From NCBI GenBank assembly GCA_028285035.1, contig JANQQF010000043.1:45264-109263 (forward strand): a stretch of DNA of 64,000 nt, written 5' to 3'. The position numbers and the translations under genes are program-made. Source of the DNA: Phycisphaerae bacterium (GTDB lineage Bacteria > Chloroflexota > Anaerolineae > 4572-78 > J111). Shown here piece after piece: positions 8,856-18,232 of this stretch. Position 1 is the first letter of the stretch. Each line of letters opens with the position of its first letter. Below the pieces are notes generated by a model, which made no database searches, was not told the origin of the DNA, and saw nothing but the letters and a program-made list of their open reading frames with translations.

Positions 8856-9917
8856 TTATGCACCAAACCAGACCCAAATTACATAAGCAATGTAAGCGAT
8901 GACCAAGATCCAGCCCTCGCGTCGATTGAGTTCGCGACCAGTAAAGAGGAAGCCAACCAAAAGGAAAACTGTCGCGAGCAAAATCAAGGTTGAGGTCCAC
9001 AAGTCGCCTGTACCAACGTGCACTTCCTCCCCTTTAACGACCATTGCAACTAACCAAGGGAAGCCCAAACCAATCAAAATATCGAAGATATTGGACCCAA
9101 CCGCATTGGCTACAGCCATCTGACCACGCCCTTGCCGCGCCACAACAATCGAAGCAATCATATCGGGGATGGATGTCCCGCCCGCTAAAATCGTCAAGGC
9201 AACAATCACGGGGGGGATACCAACTGCATCAGAGAAGACAACTGCGTACTCAACCAAGAACCAGCTAATGATACCGATAAATGCGACCGAGACTAGGAAG
9301 GCGCGTACATAGCTTTTTCTGGCATCTCCCATAAAAATCCCAATGATGCCTGCAATCGCACCTGTAATTTTGTGATAGATCCCTTCATCTGAGTGAGCCT
9401 CGGCTTCATGTTCAATCGCTTCAGCGGGTACATCTCCCTCATTGGGAACAATTTTATTCCACTGGAAGAGAATAATGATGTAAATTGCATACAAAACGAG
9501 GAACAAGATTGCGTCAACAAATGAAATGACACCATCTCTAAATGTAAAGAGAAGCAGCCCAATGCTAGCTAGATACATTAAAGCATCTCGCATAACCACT
9601 CGCATCGTCACTTTAGCTGGACGAGCAATCGCAGAAACACCTGTGATAATCAAAATGTTAAATACGGCCGAACCGACAATTGTACCAATCCCAAGGTCGC
9701 TATGCGCCCCCCCTTCATTGAAGAGGGCGAGTAGGGCGATCGCCAATTCCGGCGCAGAGGAACCCATTGCCATTAATGAAGCACCAGCCACATCATTAGG
9801 TAATTTAAGTTTCGCTGATATTTGGTCAAGGCTGATGATAAAAAATTCTTCAGTAATGATCGCCAGCAGGTAAATTGAAAAGGCCATAACAGCCAAACTC
9901 AGAATGATGGTTCCCAT
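8856..9917 (-). CDS. Na+/Ca2+ exchanger family (CaCA) antiporter, NCKX-like
   Basis: A 353-residue membrane protein with two inverted alpha repeats. Alpha-1 is MGSSAPELAIALLALF followed by GIGTIVGSAVFNILI; alpha-2 is LAGGTSIPDMIASIVVARQG followed by NAVGSNIFDILIGLGFPWL. The acidic residues of GSSAPEL and GTSIPD are the cation ligands. The wording of both repeats is closer to potassium-dependent exchangers than to the usual bacterial YrbG type. About ten membrane segments surround a central cytoplasmic loop rich in Glu/His (about residues 165-180, AEAIEHEAEAHSDEG) that could sense ions. It would export Ca2+ in exchange for Na+ or H+. It follows the cyclase gene by 9 bp. Confidence 0.9.
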   Translation of the reverse strand: MGTIILSLAVMAFSIYLLAIITEEFFIISLDQISAKLKLPNDVAGASLMAMGSSAPELAIALLALFNEGGAHSDLGIGTIVGSAVFNILIITGVSAIARPAKVTMRVVMRDALMYLASIGLLLFTFRDGVISFVDAILFLVLYAIYIIILFQWNKIVPNEGDVPAEAIEHEAEAHSDEGIYHKITGAIAGIIGIFMGDARKSYVRAFLVSVAFIGIISWFLVEYAVVFSDAVGIPPVIVALTILAGGTSIPDMIASIVVARQGRGQMAVANAVGSNIFDILIGLGFPWLVAMVVKGEEVHVGTGDLWTSTLILLATVFLLVGFLFTGRELNRREGWILVIAYIAYVIWVWFGA

Positions 9918-9926
9918 TTTGTCTCC

Positions 9927-11543
9927 TCAGGCTAGGACATGTTCTATTCGATAAACAACAACATCACGTTGAACCCCTTTGAATTGAAGGCCTTCAACGA
10001 GGGTCACTTCTACTTGGTCACGAATCAATTGATATGTTTCTGGGCAAATTAGCACTTCACCTGCTTGCGCAGAACTACAAATTCGACTTCCTAAATTGGC
10101 CGCCTTACCAATAACGGTAAAGTCTGTCCGTTGCGGGCCACCCATCTCACCCACAATCAACTCTCCAGTGGCAATACCAACCCCCATTGGGGCGGGCTTC
10201 ATCCCTCTATCTTCCCAAATGCGCATCACGGCTTGATGCGCCTGTTGCATTTTTAACGCGACTTGAACCGCACGAAGAGCGTGGTCTGGTTGGGTAAATG
10301 GCGCCCCAAATAGAGCCATCACTTCATCCCCTACGAATTTATCAAGCGTTCCTTCGTTGTCGAGAATGACTTCTGTCATCGCCCCGAGGTAATGATTAAT
10401 GAATTCAACCAGAGTGTCGGGCGCGGTACGTTCTGCCAGACTGGTAGACCCGCGTAAGTCAGCGTAGAGCACACTCAAATACATTCGCTCACCCTTGAGG
10501 AAGCTGACATCACGGCTGGCTAGTAGTCGTTCCATAATTTGGGGATCAACCGATCTTTCCAGCACCGAGCGCATATGCTGCCGTTCCATATTCTCAAAAA
10601 TAGCGGTGTCGATTTGGCTCCCGATTGCGGTCAAGAGACGTCTATCATCGTGAGTGAAATTTTCATGCCGGCAATGGTTGATGACCCCCAACACGCCAAT
10701 CACTTGTCCTTTCAAGATGAGGGGCAGGGTCATAATTGAGCGGAGACCATCACCCACATTATCTCGGCACAACAACTTGCCCTGAGCTAACGCTTCGTGA
10801 GCCAGTTGGTCAAGAACATTTCGTAATGAAACCGTTTGGAATAAATCGTGCTGCGTTGAGGCTCTTAGCTCAAGTTGTTCACCTGCCTGATCGTACAACA
10901 TAGTAAAACCAGCTTCAACATCAATCGCTTCACAGATTTCATTCAGAACAACATTGAGCATTTCATCGAAGGGCAAGCCTTGATCCCGAATTTGGTCAAT
11001 CCGATAAATCGCCGCCAATTCTCTAACGTGCTGCTTTAATTCGTAATGTGCATACCCTTGAATAATCGCCGAGTCTACCATACTTTCAGCGGTTTTCAAA
11101 AGTTTTACGTCATCACCATTAAAGGGTTGGGATGATTGCGTCAGAAGTAGCGCGCCCAATCGCTCATCATTTCCCATAATAATTGGAACAGCCGCAATGT
11201 AAAGTGGCGACGGGACATCCTTCAACGCCAAATCCTGTTCTGTCCAAAGTGTCACTGTATCAAGATGAACGGCCTTTTCAGCCACCGTACGATCAATGTA
11301 GAATTGATGCTGCTTCCGATCCTTCATTGCCTTGAGTTCAACCTGTTGTGTCTCTCGATTAATCAGGGCCAACGCGCATAAATCGGCGCGGAAAACATCG
11401 GCCAAATGAGTAACAATAGCTGACAACATCGCGGCTGGATCAGGGAAAGAGTCCCGAATATGGTCAATATTCATCACCATATCGAGCTCTCTTTGTTTTA
11501 GGGCAAGCTCACGCTCTAAAGCCTGTATTCTCTCCTGAGTCAT
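9927..11543 (-). CDS. GAF-GAF class III adenylate cyclase
   Basis: A 538-residue cytoplasmic protein with an N-terminal helical segment, two GAF domains (about residues 25-165 and 185-320) and a C-terminal class III cyclase domain (about 345-530). The metal-binding Asp residues are in LYADLRGSTS and DKFVGDEVMALFGAP, the base-selecting Lys is in LDKF, and TVIGKAANLGSRI supplies the transition-state Asn and Arg, so the domain looks active. Thr in FTVIG is the variant common in bacterial adenylate cyclases. ATG 11543 has GGAGG 6 bases upstream; a TTG at 11561 would lengthen it by six residues. It should make cAMP in response to a GAF ligand. The Ca exchanger gene follows after 9 bp, which hints at joint Ca/cAMP control. 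Confidence 0.9.
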   Translation of the reverse strand: MTQERIQALERELALKQRELDMVMNIDHIRDSFPDPAAMLSAIVTHLADVFRADLCALALINRETQQVELKAMKDRKQHQFYIDRTVAEKAVHLDTVTLWTEQDLALKDVPSPLYIAAVPIIMGNDERLGALLLTQSSQPFNGDDVKLLKTAESMVDSAIIQGYAHYELKQHVRELAAIYRIDQIRDQGLPFDEMLNVVLNEICEAIDVEAGFTMLYDQAGEQLELRASTQHDLFQTVSLRNVLDQLAHEALAQGKLLCRDNVGDGLRSIMTLPLILKGQVIGVLGVINHCRHENFTHDDRRLLTAIGSQIDTAIFENMERQHMRSVLERSVDPQIMERLLASRDVSFLKGERMYLSVLYADLRGSTSLAERTAPDTLVEFINHYLGAMTEVILDNEGTLDKFVGDEVMALFGAPFTQPDHALRAVQVALKMQQAHQAVMRIWEDRGMKPAPMGVGIATGELIVGEMGGPQRTDFTVIGKAANLGSRICSSAQAGEVLICPETYQLIRDQVEVTLVEGLQFKGVQRDVVVYRIEHVLA

Positions 11544-11733
11544 AATGGTCCTCCACACCAATCAATCATAGATCGCCCAATTTATTTTAACTTTTTCATA
11601 GGGATAAATGTGAGTGGTGAAAATAAATGTATCGAAAAATTTGAGGGTGTTATTGGGGCTGGCCTTATTGAGGGTCAGCATAACATAAGCAAAAACTCAA
11701 AACAATAGGAGTGACGTCCTAACCCAAATAGTA

Positions 11734-13713
11734 TTAGTCATCCGAAAACTCACCGCTTTCTAAAATGGAGGCTACAATAAAGTCCGCTAAAAGTTCATTA
11801 CCTAATTGATTAATGTGGCAACAATTATCAATGTAGACTTGGCGAGCTTCATCATCATAGAGTGATATTGCATCATAGAAATTAACGTTCTGATCAACGA
11901 TTTGTTTACTCTTTTCTACCAGTCGCGGATACCCCAACAAAACAAGCGTGCTGTAGAAAGGGTTTACCTCGAGCGCTTGGTCCTGTTCTTCAGGGGTAAA
12001 TTTTTTGTTTGTAAAATGTTGATTGGGCTGCAAAACATGAAAATAGGGTACCCCTTCATTTTCTAAGATTTGATGCATTATCACAGAAGACTTGACCCAA
12101 CTGTCAGCGATTTGGCCAAATAAACGATCATCATCAAGCGATTGTTCCCTCTGTTTGAGAAAAAGTAAGGACGTATCGGACAGATGAGAGGCACTTTCAT
12201 TAAATTTAACCAAGGCCGCTTGGTGGTTATGAAACGCAATGTTGTAATAATATCCCAGCCCAACCCCAACCACAGCAAATTGGGCTCGATTGATCCGATG
12301 AGCGACCTGATTAAGTGTTGTTTTATGTTGATTAATCTCAGCCAAAACGGTCAATTTCTCTGGAGTTAGGGTGTTTTGATCGGTCAAATTGAGTAATCCG
12401 TCCATAATATCCGTGCTAGGCATTGACAAATCAACCTGACGCTGATCATTTCGATGACTAAAGGTAACTTCGTTAAAACCATCCAAATTGATGACCAGAT
12501 CAAACGTTTGCCCCAAGGAAAGAAAATAAGTCAAAATGATGACTTGTTGCGGTTGTTTATAGCCACCCTTGGCAAAATTGAGAATAACCAATTCCTTATC
12601 GGCAAAAAATTCATTCTTCTTAAATTCAGCGACGATTTTATCTTCAGTAAAGATCGCAAATTGTTCAGCCACCGACCCACCGAAAACCCCGATGATAAAC
12701 TGATTTTCATTAGTTTTCACAAAAGGATAATCGTAAGCAGAACCCAACCCGTGATTATTGATACGACGTAAGGCTAAGTCTTGATCATTCCAAAAATTAT
12801 CCTCACTCCGATCCCATCCAGGTTGATCCACATACCCAAAAAAAGGATGAATTCGCTTGGCCGTAAGAACTTCTTCGCTCGTCTCGGTATCATCAATCAA
12901 TTCATAACTGGGTCTGTTGGTGTAATACAAAGCGCCTGTTTGAGCAAAGTACAACATCACTGCACCAATTTCAGCAAAGACAACCAGCAGAACCAGGTTG
13001 ACCACAACCAATGGTAGCAAACGACGGCCTTGTTTTTGCTGCGATGTTACTACTTTTCGCCCAGCAAGCAACCAAAAACAAAGCACCCCTATTATTAAAA
13101 CGCCCAATCCAATAACCCAAAAATCCTGCCAAAGATGAGGTATAGACGACACTTTCCCAACGTAAAGCTGCTGTACTTCCACCGATGTGGCCTCTACACC
13201 AAACAGGCCCAGTCCCACTTGAATTGAGCTTACATCTGGTTCTGCAGCAATTGCGATCATATCTTCAAACCATCCCGCGGGTGTGGTACGCGAGGTAGCT
13301 ACCGGAAGCCCCACCTCATCCTGTTTGAGCAAACTATCTTGCTCACCAAAATAATTCACTTGTACCACAAAATTGCTCTGACCAGGTTCATTAGGCAAGC
13401 GGTATTGAATGGTTAATTCATAGGGCTGATTGTCAGGCAAATTTAATCGCTGGCCGATACCAATCAAACTACCTTCTGGTGAGTCAGGAATCGTCAGGAT
13501 CAATTTCTTGCTTCCCCCTGTCGAGTCAACCGTAACAGCGATCTGATTTTGATCACCAATGATTTCCCACCCGCTTAAATCAGAGAGGGCAAAATCGGCA
13601 TTGTTCAAAAGATTAGGGGGATTGAGTAATGTAAAAGTTCGCCAAACGAGGAGAATTAGCAGGAAAATCAACAAAAGCGGGCTATTTTTTCTTAGACCTT
13701 CTCGGGAAATCAT
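11734..13713 (-). CDS. Membrane-anchored SGNH/GDSL-type hydrolase-like protein
   Basis: A 659-residue protein with an N-terminal membrane segment (LLLIFLLILLVWRTFTLL), an extracytoplasmic beta-sandwich-like region (about 35-190, SDLSGWEIIGDQN...), two more membrane segments (about 200-265) and a C-terminal SGNH-like domain (about 330-655). In that domain GVFGGSVAEQF supplies the nucleophile-block Ser, NLDGFNEV the oxyanion Asn, and YIDNCCHINQLGNELLA a D...H block. Members with this layout are linked to acylation or deacylation of surface glycans, and the next gene is a dTDP-sugar reductase-like enzyme, which fits cell-surface polysaccharide work. Enzymatic activity is inferred from motifs only. 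Confidence 0.75.
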   Translation of the reverse strand: MISREGLRKNSPLLLIFLLILLVWRTFTLLNPPNLLNNADFALSDLSGWEIIGDQNQIAVTVDSTGGSKKLILTIPDSPEGSLIGIGQRLNLPDNQPYELTIQYRLPNEPGQSNFVVQVNYFGEQDSLLKQDEVGLPVATSRTTPAGWFEDMIAIAAEPDVSSIQVGLGLFGVEATSVEVQQLYVGKVSSIPHLWQDFWVIGLGVLIIGVLCFWLLAGRKVVTSQQKQGRRLLPLVVVNLVLLVVFAEIGAVMLYFAQTGALYYTNRPSYELIDDTETSEEVLTAKRIHPFFGYVDQPGWDRSEDNFWNDQDLALRRINNHGLGSAYDYPFVKTNENQFIIGVFGGSVAEQFAIFTEDKIVAEFKKNEFFADKELVILNFAKGGYKQPQQVIILTYFLSLGQTFDLVINLDGFNEVTFSHRNDQRQVDLSMPSTDIMDGLLNLTDQNTLTPEKLTVLAEINQHKTTLNQVAHRINRAQFAVVGVGLGYYYNIAFHNHQAALVKFNESASHLSDTSLLFLKQREQSLDDDRLFGQIADSWVKSSVIMHQILENEGVPYFHVLQPNQHFTNKKFTPEEQDQALEVNPFYSTLVLLGYPRLVEKSKQIVDQNVNFYDAISLYDDEARQVYIDNCCHINQLGNELLADFIVASILESGEFSDD

Positions 13714-13724
13714 TCTGTACGACC

Positions 13725-14585
13725 TTACACCGCCCCTTGCAATACCTCATCGACGCCAGGAAACCGCATGTTTAACAATGCCTCACCTTTTTCAATCAAG
13801 AGACGTGAGTCAAGGGGGATTTTATCCGAAATGTCAGCCGCTCGTCCGGTGCCTAATTGGTTGCCTGTCTCTACTTGCCAAAAGTTTAACATCTTTCGAC
13901 CAAATTCTTCCCGGGTGAGCGGTTGACGACCAGCCACATTGAGCAAGCCACCCAACTCAACTTCGACCAACTTAAGCAACGCCTCAGACAAACTCTCCAC
14001 CCAAACCGGCTGGCGAATCACATCATTAAACAACAATAATCGCTTTCCTTCCGCCAAACGTTGAGCAAAACCCACCGTTCCGCGATCCATCTCCTTTAGA
14101 CCGTAGATCAATGATGTACGAACGATGGCAGCATTTGGATCAATAGACCTAACCCACTGTTCCGCAGCCGCTTTTGTTTGACCATAGCTATTCAATGGAT
14201 TTGCCGGAGCATCATCCATATAGGGCGCGTGGCGACCATCATGCAAGGCATCGGTTGAGACGTGCACTAAACGAGCATTTGTCGCAACAGCCGCTTCGGC
14301 AATGTAACGACTACCATTCGTGTTGATTGCCTCCATTAATTGCTCATCTTTACCTGGATTGGCTGCAGCGGTATGAATAATTGCTTGAGGTTGTAGGGTA
14401 GAAACAAGGTCAAATACAGCATCACGGCTGGTAATGTCCAAAGGGACAGGATTGCCAGCCGTGATTTGGTCAGGTTGATGCCAATAAGTTGTATGAACGG
14501 TATAACTTTCAGCGGCAACTAAGGCGAGGTGTCGGCCTAGATAACCGCTACCCCCGGTAATTAAAAGTGTCTTTGGCCTTGACAC
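13725..14585 (-). CDS. dTDP-4-dehydrorhamnose reductase-like (RmlD) sugar-nucleotide reductase
   Basis: A 286-residue extended SDR-type enzyme. It has the NAD(P) motif ITGGSGYLGRHL, the LDITSRDAV loop, STDALHDGRHAPY and the catalytic YGQTK pair (Tyr, Lys). The RmlD-like wording (VHVSTDALHDG) supports reduction of a 4-keto nucleotide sugar, but members of this subfamily can have other substrates. Its GTG start at 14585 follows the stop codon of the dynamin-like gene with no gap (TGA-GTG), and GAGGAG lies about 9 bases upstream inside that gene, so translation is coupled. It is followed 11 bp later by the SGNH protein, forming a small surface-glycan group. Confidence 0.82.
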   Translation of the reverse strand: MSRPKTLLITGGSGYLGRHLALVAAESYTVHTTYWHQPDQITAGNPVPLDITSRDAVFDLVSTLQPQAIIHTAAANPGKDEQLMEAINTNGSRYIAEAAVATNARLVHVSTDALHDGRHAPYMDDAPANPLNSYGQTKAAAEQWVRSIDPNAAIVRTSLIYGLKEMDRGTVGFAQRLAEGKRLLLFNDVIRQPVWVESLSEALLKLVEVELGGLLNVAGRQPLTREEFGRKMLNFWQVETGNQLGTGRAADISDKIPLDSRLLIEKGEALLNMRFPGVDEVLQGAV

Positions 14586-16316
14586 TCACAAAATCTCCTC
14601 AACTTGAGCCCGGAATTGTGATTGTTTACGGTGGGCCTCAGTCAGGGCCTCTTTTGTTTCGGTCAGACGATCTTTCTCTGAACGAACAAAGCGAGTATAA
14701 GGTGCAATCGCGTCATTGATACGCTGTAGGCTGCGATTGAGTTCCTTCTCAAATTGAGTGGTCAAAGAGTCGGTTAGCTGTACACGTAAAGCGGCTAAAC
14801 TATCGGCCATTTCTTTTTTGGCAGTTCGTTTCCGGGCCGGGATCACAAACAAGCCAAGGGCGGTCAGGGCGCTCCCCGCGATAACCCCTGTCACATCAGA
14901 GACAGCAGCCACAGCCAACGCGGTCACAATGGTGCCAACACCTAAGGCTCCTATAGCTGCTGTTCCAGCCACAGCCAGTTGGGCCTGTTCAGCCATTTTT
15001 CGGGCCTCGTCTGATTTATCGTAGGTTTCAACCACGTGTTGGGCCGATTTACCGACAGAGTCGATCAGACGATTACGGTCATAGTGAAAGTTTCCCCCAA
15101 CATCCCCGACCATTCGATCTTCGTATTCCTGCTTACGCTGCTCCAGATAATTCGTCACAGCTTGCCATTGACTCAGGTCGGAATTGACCAACCAATCAAT
15201 CATCTCATTAATTTTTTGCTCAATTTCCTGAGAAGCATTCGCTACAACTTTGTTTTCAAAGCCTTGGCGTAACCGACTTCGGTTTAGCAAATCTCCCATA
15301 TTGAGTAAGCGCATCGTCTCATCAAAGTAGGTATTGCCCCGCTTTTCCATACTAAAGAGAATATTCTCAATGTCAGATAAGCGAAACTTAAAGTCGCGAT
15401 GCATATCTTCGCGATACAAGGTCAACTGGCGTTCAAGATTGTCAATAGTTTCGAAATCCTCCTCCAGCAACGTGAGATGCTCATCCGTAACCTCTGTATA
15501 ATTGGTCACCAAACGATCTGCCACCCCAAGCGGGTTGAGGAATTTAAGCCGAAGACGGCTGGTTTGATCCAGTGAGTCGTAAATATATTTTTCCAGGGCC
15601 TCAAAACGACTTTCATCCCAAGTTTCGGCCTCACCCAATTTCGACTGCAAGGCGCTTCGGCCACTCACCGGGAAAATGTCCGGCGTGACATTGAGTAGCT
15701 TAGTTGCGTTTTCGCGAACAAATTCGATGACTTGGTTCAGGTCTTCTTCGGTTTGGAACAAATCGATTTTGTTGATAACCATCACTACTTTTTTGCCCCA
15801 GTCCTTAATTTGAGACAAAAAGCCTCGTTCACTTTCAGTGAAAGGTCGGTCGGCAGAAGTGATGAAAAGCACCAAATCGGAGCGTGGCACAAACTCTTCG
15901 GTAATCGCTTGGTGCTCACGCACAATAGCGTTCGTACCAGGGGTATCGACAATGTTAATGTGACGAAGTAGGTCAATTGGCTCCTTCATCACGTGCAAAT
16001 GGGCTTCCGCCACATCACGCGCACTGGCGTCACCATACTTCAAAACATTGACCTGGGCGGTTGTGGGGGTCACTCCTTCTTTAAGGAGTTTTTGCCCCAG
16101 CAAAGCATTGATAAAAGCGCTTTTCCCTGCGTTGAATTCACCAACAATCACCAGCAAAAATAGTTCATCAAGTTGCTGAATCGATTTTGCCAGGGTAATT
16201 TGATCTTCTTCGGAAGCCCCAAATTTATTTAAGATCGCCTGTAATTCAAGGAGCCATTGCCGCTCATCTTTGAGCAAATTTTCCTGTTTTTTTGAAAGAA
16301 TTGATTCGAGTTTCAT
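14586..16316 (-). CDS. Dynamin-like GTPase
   Basis: A 576-residue large GTPase. The G1 loop is VGEFNAGKS (Lys65, Ser66), G3 is DTPGTNA and G4 is NKID. A helical stalk follows, and around residues 450-500 there is a hydrophobic segment (GTIVTALAVAAVSDVTGVIAG) that would insert into or bind membrane, the arrangement of bacterial dynamin-like proteins. The C-terminus is coiled-coil (KDRLTETKEALTEAHRKQ). Only one copy is seen, whereas bacterial dynamins are often paired. I start at ATG 16316 (MKLESILSKK); a TTG at 16364 would add sixteen residues, and neither has a strong ribosome-binding site. Likely membrane remodelling or repair at the inner face of the membrane. Confidence 0.87.
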   Translation of the reverse strand: MKLESILSKKQENLLKDERQWLLELQAILNKFGASEEDQITLAKSIQQLDELFLLVIVGEFNAGKSAFINALLGQKLLKEGVTPTTAQVNVLKYGDASARDVAEAHLHVMKEPIDLLRHINIVDTPGTNAIVREHQAITEEFVPRSDLVLFITSADRPFTESERGFLSQIKDWGKKVVMVINKIDLFQTEEDLNQVIEFVRENATKLLNVTPDIFPVSGRSALQSKLGEAETWDESRFEALEKYIYDSLDQTSRLRLKFLNPLGVADRLVTNYTEVTDEHLTLLEEDFETIDNLERQLTLYREDMHRDFKFRLSDIENILFSMEKRGNTYFDETMRLLNMGDLLNRSRLRQGFENKVVANASQEIEQKINEMIDWLVNSDLSQWQAVTNYLEQRKQEYEDRMVGDVGGNFHYDRNRLIDSVGKSAQHVVETYDKSDEARKMAEQAQLAVAGTAAIGALGVGTIVTALAVAAVSDVTGVIAGSALTALGLFVIPARKRTAKKEMADSLAALRVQLTDSLTTQFEKELNRSLQRINDAIAPYTRFVRSEKDRLTETKEALTEAHRKQSQFRAQVEEIL

Positions 16317-16373
16317 CTTGGTCCAATCAAGTAGATTTACAACTTTGACCCCACACCTGGCCAACTTGTCACT

Positions 16374-18095
16374 TTATGCCTGTTGTAATCGCTCGACAAT
16401 GTCAGCCAACGGTACAATTTCAGCTTCACCGCCACGGCGAGATTTTAGCTCAACCCCGCCATTCTTTAGACTACGCGAACTAATGGTAATCCGCCACGGC
16501 AAACCAATCAAATCTGAGTCCGCGAATTTCACCCCGGGGCTTTCTTTCCGTTCATCGTACAACACATCAAAGCCAGCTGCTTGCAGACTTTCGTACAATG
16601 CTTCGGCCTGTACCCCAACATCATCAGTTATCCGCTTGGCCAACGACACCAAATGCACATCAAAAGGTGCAACTGAAGCAGGCCAGATAATACCATTTTC
16701 ATCGTGGTGTTGCTCCACAATGGCCGCCATCAGACGCCCAACGCCAATCCCATAACTGCCCATAATCGGTGTCTGGGCCTTACCATTCTCATCGAGGAAG
16801 TTGATTTTCATCGACTCGGTATATTTTGTCCCGAGTTTAAAGCAATGCCCAACTTCGATGCCGCGATGCTCTTCATAAATCAGGTCTTTGTCTTTCATTT
16901 TGTCGCCATGCTGGGCCAAAGCAATATCAGCCACGATGTCCGGCTCATAGTCGCGTCCGGCGTTGGTGTTGGTAAAGTGATATTCGACTTTGTTGGCCCC
17001 ACTAACCAGATTACGGAAGTTGATGGCTGAGTCATCGGCCACGATAATCATCTTGCGACCATTCCCCAAATCCTTTTTCAAGCCGATAGGAGTAGCGTAG
17101 CCAGGCACAGCGCCAGCCGAAACAATCTCTTCTTCTGTCGCGGCGCGGAAGCGAAGTCCACCAAGCGCATTACCTAATTTGGTTTCATTGACGGGCAAAT
17201 CACCACGAATGACCACGAAGATAAAGTCGCTTGTTTCATTCTCCGCTGTATAGAACACCGCCTTGACCGTCCGCGTTTGAGGGACACCCAAGAAGTCGGC
17301 GACCTGAGCAATGGTTTTACAGTCAGGTGTATAAACTTCTTCAATTTCGCTCATTTCTTCTTCAGGAGGTGTACCCTTATCAAACTCAGCCCGCTCTGTA
17401 TTTGCAGCGTACTGACCGTCGCTACTGATCAAAATAGTATCTTCACCGCTTGGACTCATCAGCATAAATTCGTGCGAGTCCTTACCACCCATCATTCCGG
17501 AGTCAGCTTCTACTTCGACAATATTCAGCTCTACAGTGGTATAAATTTTTCGGTAGGCGTCAACCATAATTGGGTAGAATTCATCAATATCATCCCACGA
17601 CGCGTGGACCGAGTAGGCATCCTTCATAATGAATTCGCGCACCCGAATCAAGCCAGCCCGAGGCCGCGGCTCATCACGAATTTTGGTCTGCATGTGATAG
17701 GCTAAAATCGGGAGCTGTTTGTAGGAGTCCAATTCAGTCTTGAGCGCATCGGTTAACGACTCTTCGTGGGTCATCGCTAAGGCCATATCCCGACCATTTC
17801 GGTCAGCCCAACGTACCAATGCGGGTCCCACCGAGTCCCACCGACCAGTCTCCTGCCACATCTCAGCAGGGTTCAAAACAGGCATCGCCATCTCCTGACA
17901 ACCAATGGCATCCATCTCCTGACGGAAGATGTCCATAATTTTCCGTGAGACCCGCCAGCCCATTGGCATTTGGGTGTAAATCCCAGAGGCAACAGGTTTT
18001 ATAAAACCGGCCCGTTGTAACAATTTGTGGCTGATAATCTCGGCCTCAGCCGGATCATCCCGCAAGGTTCGACCAAATAATCGTGATTGACGCAT
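16374..18095 (-). CDS. proS: Prolyl-tRNA synthetase, bacterial type with editing domain
   Basis: A 573-residue class II synthetase. Motif 1/2 regions (ASGIYTQMPMGWRVSRKIM, RDEPRPRAGLIRVREFIMKDAYS) and motif 3 (GSYGIGVGRLMAAIVE) are complete, and between motifs 2 and 3 sits the YbaK-like editing insert (about residues 225-385, with LGVPQTRTVKAVFY and VRGDLPVNETKL). The C-terminal anticodon-binding domain follows (VHLVSLAKR...). It charges tRNA-Pro and clears Ala-tRNA-Pro. Start chosen at the second of two adjacent ATGs (18098 and 18095) since GAGGG lies 4 bases before it. The gene has its own promoter and a leader hairpin. Confidence 0.97.
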   Translation of the reverse strand: MRQSRLFGRTLRDDPAEAEIISHKLLQRAGFIKPVASGIYTQMPMGWRVSRKIMDIFRQEMDAIGCQEMAMPVLNPAEMWQETGRWDSVGPALVRWADRNGRDMALAMTHEESLTDALKTELDSYKQLPILAYHMQTKIRDEPRPRAGLIRVREFIMKDAYSVHASWDDIDEFYPIMVDAYRKIYTTVELNIVEVEADSGMMGGKDSHEFMLMSPSGEDTILISSDGQYAANTERAEFDKGTPPEEEMSEIEEVYTPDCKTIAQVADFLGVPQTRTVKAVFYTAENETSDFIFVVIRGDLPVNETKLGNALGGLRFRAATEEEIVSAGAVPGYATPIGLKKDLGNGRKMIIVADDSAINFRNLVSGANKVEYHFTNTNAGRDYEPDIVADIALAQHGDKMKDKDLIYEEHRGIEVGHCFKLGTKYTESMKINFLDENGKAQTPIMGSYGIGVGRLMAAIVEQHHDENGIIWPASVAPFDVHLVSLAKRITDDVGVQAEALYESLQAAGFDVLYDERKESPGVKFADSDLIGLPWRITISSRSLKNGGVELKSRRGGEAEIVPLADIVERLQQA

Positions 18096-18111
18096 CATAC
18101 CCTCAACAAAA

Positions 18112-18136
18112 ATGCCGCCCAAAGTTCGCGCGGCAT
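18112..18136 (-). promoter_or_regulatory. Terminator-like hairpin in proS leader
   Basis: On the minus strand ATGCCGC and GCGGCAT form a 7-bp stem with an 11-base loop, followed at once by TTTTG, between the proS promoter and its start codon. It could act as an attenuator or a leader stability element. I found no T-box specifier or TGG-ACC antiterminator sequence near it. Confidence 0.5.
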
Positions 18137-18155
18137 CGATTTAAAAGTGGCAGGA

Positions 18156-18184
18156 AGTATAACATAAGGCTGGGGGGGTGTCAA
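18156..18184 (-). promoter_or_regulatory. Sigma-70 promoter of proS
   Basis: On the minus strand TTGACA (18184-18179) is separated by 17 bases from TATACT (18161-18156). This is a near-consensus housekeeping promoter, placed about 60 bases before the proS start codon. Transcription would start near 18149, just before the leader hairpin. Confidence 0.8.
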
Positions 18185-18232
18185 CGGAGAGGACAGGCGG
18201 CAAGTATGGGGTGCATTGCACTTACACTATCA

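Noticed and set aside
18112..18136. T-box riboswitch before proS
   Set aside because: The leader is too short (about 55 bases) and lacks a specifier loop and the TGG-ACC antiterminator bulge.
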